Source of the DNA: Bacteroidia bacterium
Lineage (GTDB): Bacteria > Bacteroidota > Bacteroidia > Bacteroidales > Azobacteroidaceae
Length of the DNA: 7,408 nucleotides
Direction: 5' to 3'
Assembly: GCA_025999115.1 (NCBI GenBank)
Contig: BNWW01000084.1
Span: 1-7,408, forward strand
How positions within the stretch are numbered: position 1 is the stretch's first letter; each line of letters begins with the position of its first letter. A program made the translations under genes and the position numbers. The notes beneath the pieces were generated by a model that searched no databases, was not told the DNA's origin, and saw nothing but the letters and a program-made list of their open reading frames with translations. This document shows positions 6,054 to 7,408 of this stretch, piece after piece.

Positions 6054-6644
6054 TCATTTTGCTACAGATATTTCGACAACCGTCAATTTAAAGGAGTAAT
6101 CGTTGGGGTCGCCTGTTGCCTTTTTGCGTTCTTCGGCTGCTTTTTTGGCTTCTTCAGCGCGTTGAGCAGGTGTTTTTACTCCGTAAATCTGCATTTTGGG
6201 TTTGTCGGTTTCATCAACAACCGTTTCTTTTTCCCAATCTTTGCGGGTATATTTTACCTTTGCCTTAAAAGCGAATTTGGTATTGACACCATACTTTTGT
6301 CCGCTTGAATCATAGATTTCAACATCTCCAAGTTGGAATTTTTCGGGCAAATACAAACAGTTGGGGTTTTGTCCGAAATTGATATTTGCACTGGCAAAAG
6401 CATCTTGTTTTTGTTGCCAGTTTGAATTTACCAAACCAACGGTAATCTGGTTGTTCATTATCAATGCCCCGCCGCCTTTGCCGGAGGCAATCGCGACATA
6501 ACCGACAAGTTCTACTTCCTGTCCGTCCAAATCATAACTCGAAGAGAGTTGCTTCACTACCTGCTGCGTAGCGTTGTCGCCACCGCAAGACACTAAAATT
6601 GCCGATAAAATCAGCATTACCGAAAGAATTGTTTTTGTGTTCAT
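6054..6644 (-). CDS. Lipoprotein with a possible OB-fold
   Basis: A 196-residue protein with a type II signal peptide ending in the lipobox LVSC; C20 is the lipidated residue and is followed by GGD. Strands at 40-50 (GQEVELVGYV), 60-71, 106-111, 121-132 and 185-195 resemble the small OB-fold (tRNA_anti-like) lipoproteins common in Bacteroidota, but the match is by pattern only. A highly charged helix (157-177, rich in Ala, Glu and Lys) is inserted before the last strand, which is unusual and may be a docking arm. It is placed between the Imm11-like gene (33 bases upstream) and the two-helix gene (29 bases downstream). A copy of the 27-bp direct repeat lies just upstream of its start. Confidence 0.78.
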   Translation of the reverse strand: MNTKTILSVMLILSAILVSCGGDNATQQVVKQLSSSYDLDGQEVELVGYVAIASGKGGGALIMNNQITVGLVNSNWQQKQDAFASANINFGQNPNCLYLPEKFQLGDVEIYDSSGQKYGVNTKFAFKAKVKYTRKDWEKETVVDETDKPKMQIYGVKTPAQRAEEAKKAAEERKKATGDPNDYSFKLTVVEISVAK

Positions 6645-6652
6645 TTTTTTAA

Positions 6653-6679
6653 TAATTTAAAATTTATAAAATATGTTTT
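6653..6679 (-). repeat. 27-bp direct repeat, copy 1
   Basis: This A+T-only stretch apart from one G is identical to 7288-7314. It overlaps the stop codon of the Imm11-like gene (6678-6680) and ends eight bases upstream of the ATG of the next gene. On the minus strand it begins AAAACATATTTTATAAATTT. It supplies the A-rich leader of the lipoprotein gene. Confidence 0.8.
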
Positions 6680-7271
6680 AATTGTCAAACTGCTGACCTT
6701 CGTGCCATTCTTTCACATTATAAAAAGCAACGCCTTCGGGATTGGTTGCCATTATAGCATCTACTACCGATTTATGAAAAAATTGTTTAGCATCATTTTC
6801 TTCCAGATAAAAAATTAAACGTTCTTCCAATGGAATGGTCTTTAAAAAATCTTCATTCAAAACCACTTTTTTTAATGCCTCGGCCTCTTTAAGAAAATCG
6901 TCCCACCTATAAATGGACTTTTCACGGTCTAATGCGGGATAGCGATTTATAATATGGATATACCAATAATTTTCATAGATTTCATCGTTTTTTCCTCTGA
7001 TTACCGCTGGAATTAACTGTATTCCTTTGACATTCAAGTTATCCAATACATCAAAAATCTTTTTTGAGATAACAGAATCAGGTGAAGAATGATAATCCAC
7101 CATTTTAGGCTTTCGCGGAACAGGTTTTCCTAAACAATAATACATTGGCTGGGGATTTTCAATGCGACTCTCTTCCCACGAGTATGGAGGACAATCGGAA
7201 TCTTCTATCAATAACGGGTGCTGCGGGTTGTTTGCCCTGCCAATAAAATAATACTCAAATTCGTTTTCCAT
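6678..7271 (-). CDS. Imm11/DUF1629-like immunity-type protein
   Basis: A 197-residue soluble protein without a signal peptide. From residue 66 the pattern follows the Imm11 (DUF1629) family of polymorphic-toxin immunity proteins: a helix ISKKIFDVLDNL (68-79), the strand GIQLIPAVI (83-91), YWYIHIINRY (102-111) with the usual LD soon after (114-115), VVLNEDFL (136-143), then the RLIFYLEE strand (151-158) and FHKSVVDAI (165-173) leading into EGVAF (179-183). Family members neutralise a toxin delivered by contact or type VI secretion; which toxin is meant here cannot be seen. The start at ATG 7271 has a moderate Shine-Dalgarno sequence (AAGGA about ten bases away). The gene is A+T-rich like the TIR gene and is bracketed by identical 27-bp repeats. 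The family call is by pattern; a more distant Imm family is possible. Confidence 0.68.
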   Translation of the reverse strand: MENEFEYYFIGRANNPQHPLLIEDSDCPPYSWEESRIENPQPMYYCLGKPVPRKPKMVDYHSSPDSVISKKIFDVLDNLNVKGIQLIPAVIRGKNDEIYENYWYIHIINRYPALDREKSIYRWDDFLKEAEALKKVVLNEDFLKTIPLEERLIFYLEENDAKQFFHKSVVDAIMATNPEGVAFYNVKEWHEGQQFDN

Positions 7272-7287
7272 TTTTTTATTTTCCTTT

Positions 7288-7314
7288 TAATTTAAAATTT
7301 ATAAAATATGTTTT
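7288..7314 (-). repeat. 27-bp direct repeat, copy 2
   Basis: Identical over all 27 bases to 6653-6679. It lies 17 bases upstream of the Imm11-like ATG and 15 bases after the nearer stop (TAA, 7330-7332) of the two open frames at the right edge. With copy 1 it brackets the Imm11-like gene precisely. Confidence 0.8.
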
Positions 7315-7336
7315 TGTTGTTTTATTTATTTACCAC

Positions 7337-7408
7337 TCAATATTTTTGAGATAATTGTTTAATTGCACAGTCGAAATCGCTTTCCAACTGCCGCATTTCG
7401 CGTTGTCG
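7337..7408 (-). CDS. 3' end of a gene entering from the right edge, frame uncertain
   Basis: Only the last 23 codons are visible, ending with TGA at 7337-7339. The peptide ends AIKQLSQKY and has an amphipathic helical pattern (L8, F12, I16, L19, Y23 in window numbering). A second frame, with stop TAA at 7330-7332, is also open to the edge and ends LNNYLKNIEW. I favour the first for its regular helix pattern, but the choice is close. The product cannot be named. It is co-directional and 65 bases upstream of the Imm11-like gene, so it could be the toxin or another operon member. Confidence 0.4.
   Translation of the reverse strand, partial: RQREMRQLESDFDCAIKQLSQKY

Noticed and set aside
1..7408. 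CRISPR array, tRNA or rRNA genes, insertion sequence transposase
   Set aside because: No regularly spaced repeats, no cloverleaf-like or rRNA sequence and no transposase motifs were seen on either strand.

Overview
The window looks like a piece of a Bacteroidota chromosome, probably Bacteroidales-like. Two upstream regions carry a perfect Bacteroidota -7 box (TAnnTTTG) about 20 bases from a T-rich or TTG-containing -33 region. Gaps between genes are very A+T-rich, most genes lack a clear Shine-Dalgarno sequence, and two genes encode lipoproteins with a clear lipobox. Every gene I accept lies on the minus strand, so the window is read from right to left.

Right part (7408 down to 1620): a co-directional run of seven complete genes plus the 3' tail of an eighth. 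In transcription order they are: the tail of an unknown gene; an Imm11/DUF1629-like immunity-type protein; a lipoprotein with a possible OB-fold; a small protein with two membrane helices; a signal-peptide plus membrane-anchored DUF1266 protein; a second lipoprotein; a long ankyrin-repeat protein with a coiled-coil insertion; and a small TPR-like protein. Most gaps are 11-33 bases. The exceptions are a 65-base gap at the right edge and a 109-base gap that holds a near-perfect 19-bp hairpin before the ankyrin gene. The mix of an immunity-type protein, ankyrin repeats, envelope lipoproteins and membrane proteins suggests an envelope-linked competition or immunity locus. No toxin is visible, so the function stays open. 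A perfect 27-bp direct repeat lies upstream of both the Imm11-like gene and the first lipoprotein gene, suggesting that the Imm11-like gene is an exchangeable cassette.

Middle part (858-1619): about 760 bases without an intact gene. It holds a strong promoter, Shine-Dalgarno sequence and ATG leading into a frameshifted remnant that resembles the N-terminal domain of DUF1016 (YhcG-type) proteins, a 16-bp palindrome, and a GC-rich composite hairpin element of REP type with a G-quadruplex-like run.

Left part (72-857): an A+T-rich gene for a TIR-like protein (CAP12/Pycsar-effector TIR family) with an unrecognised, mostly helical C-terminal half, read from its own promoter. This is most likely a defence effector. 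Its last codons overlap what may be the promoter of the next gene beyond the left edge.
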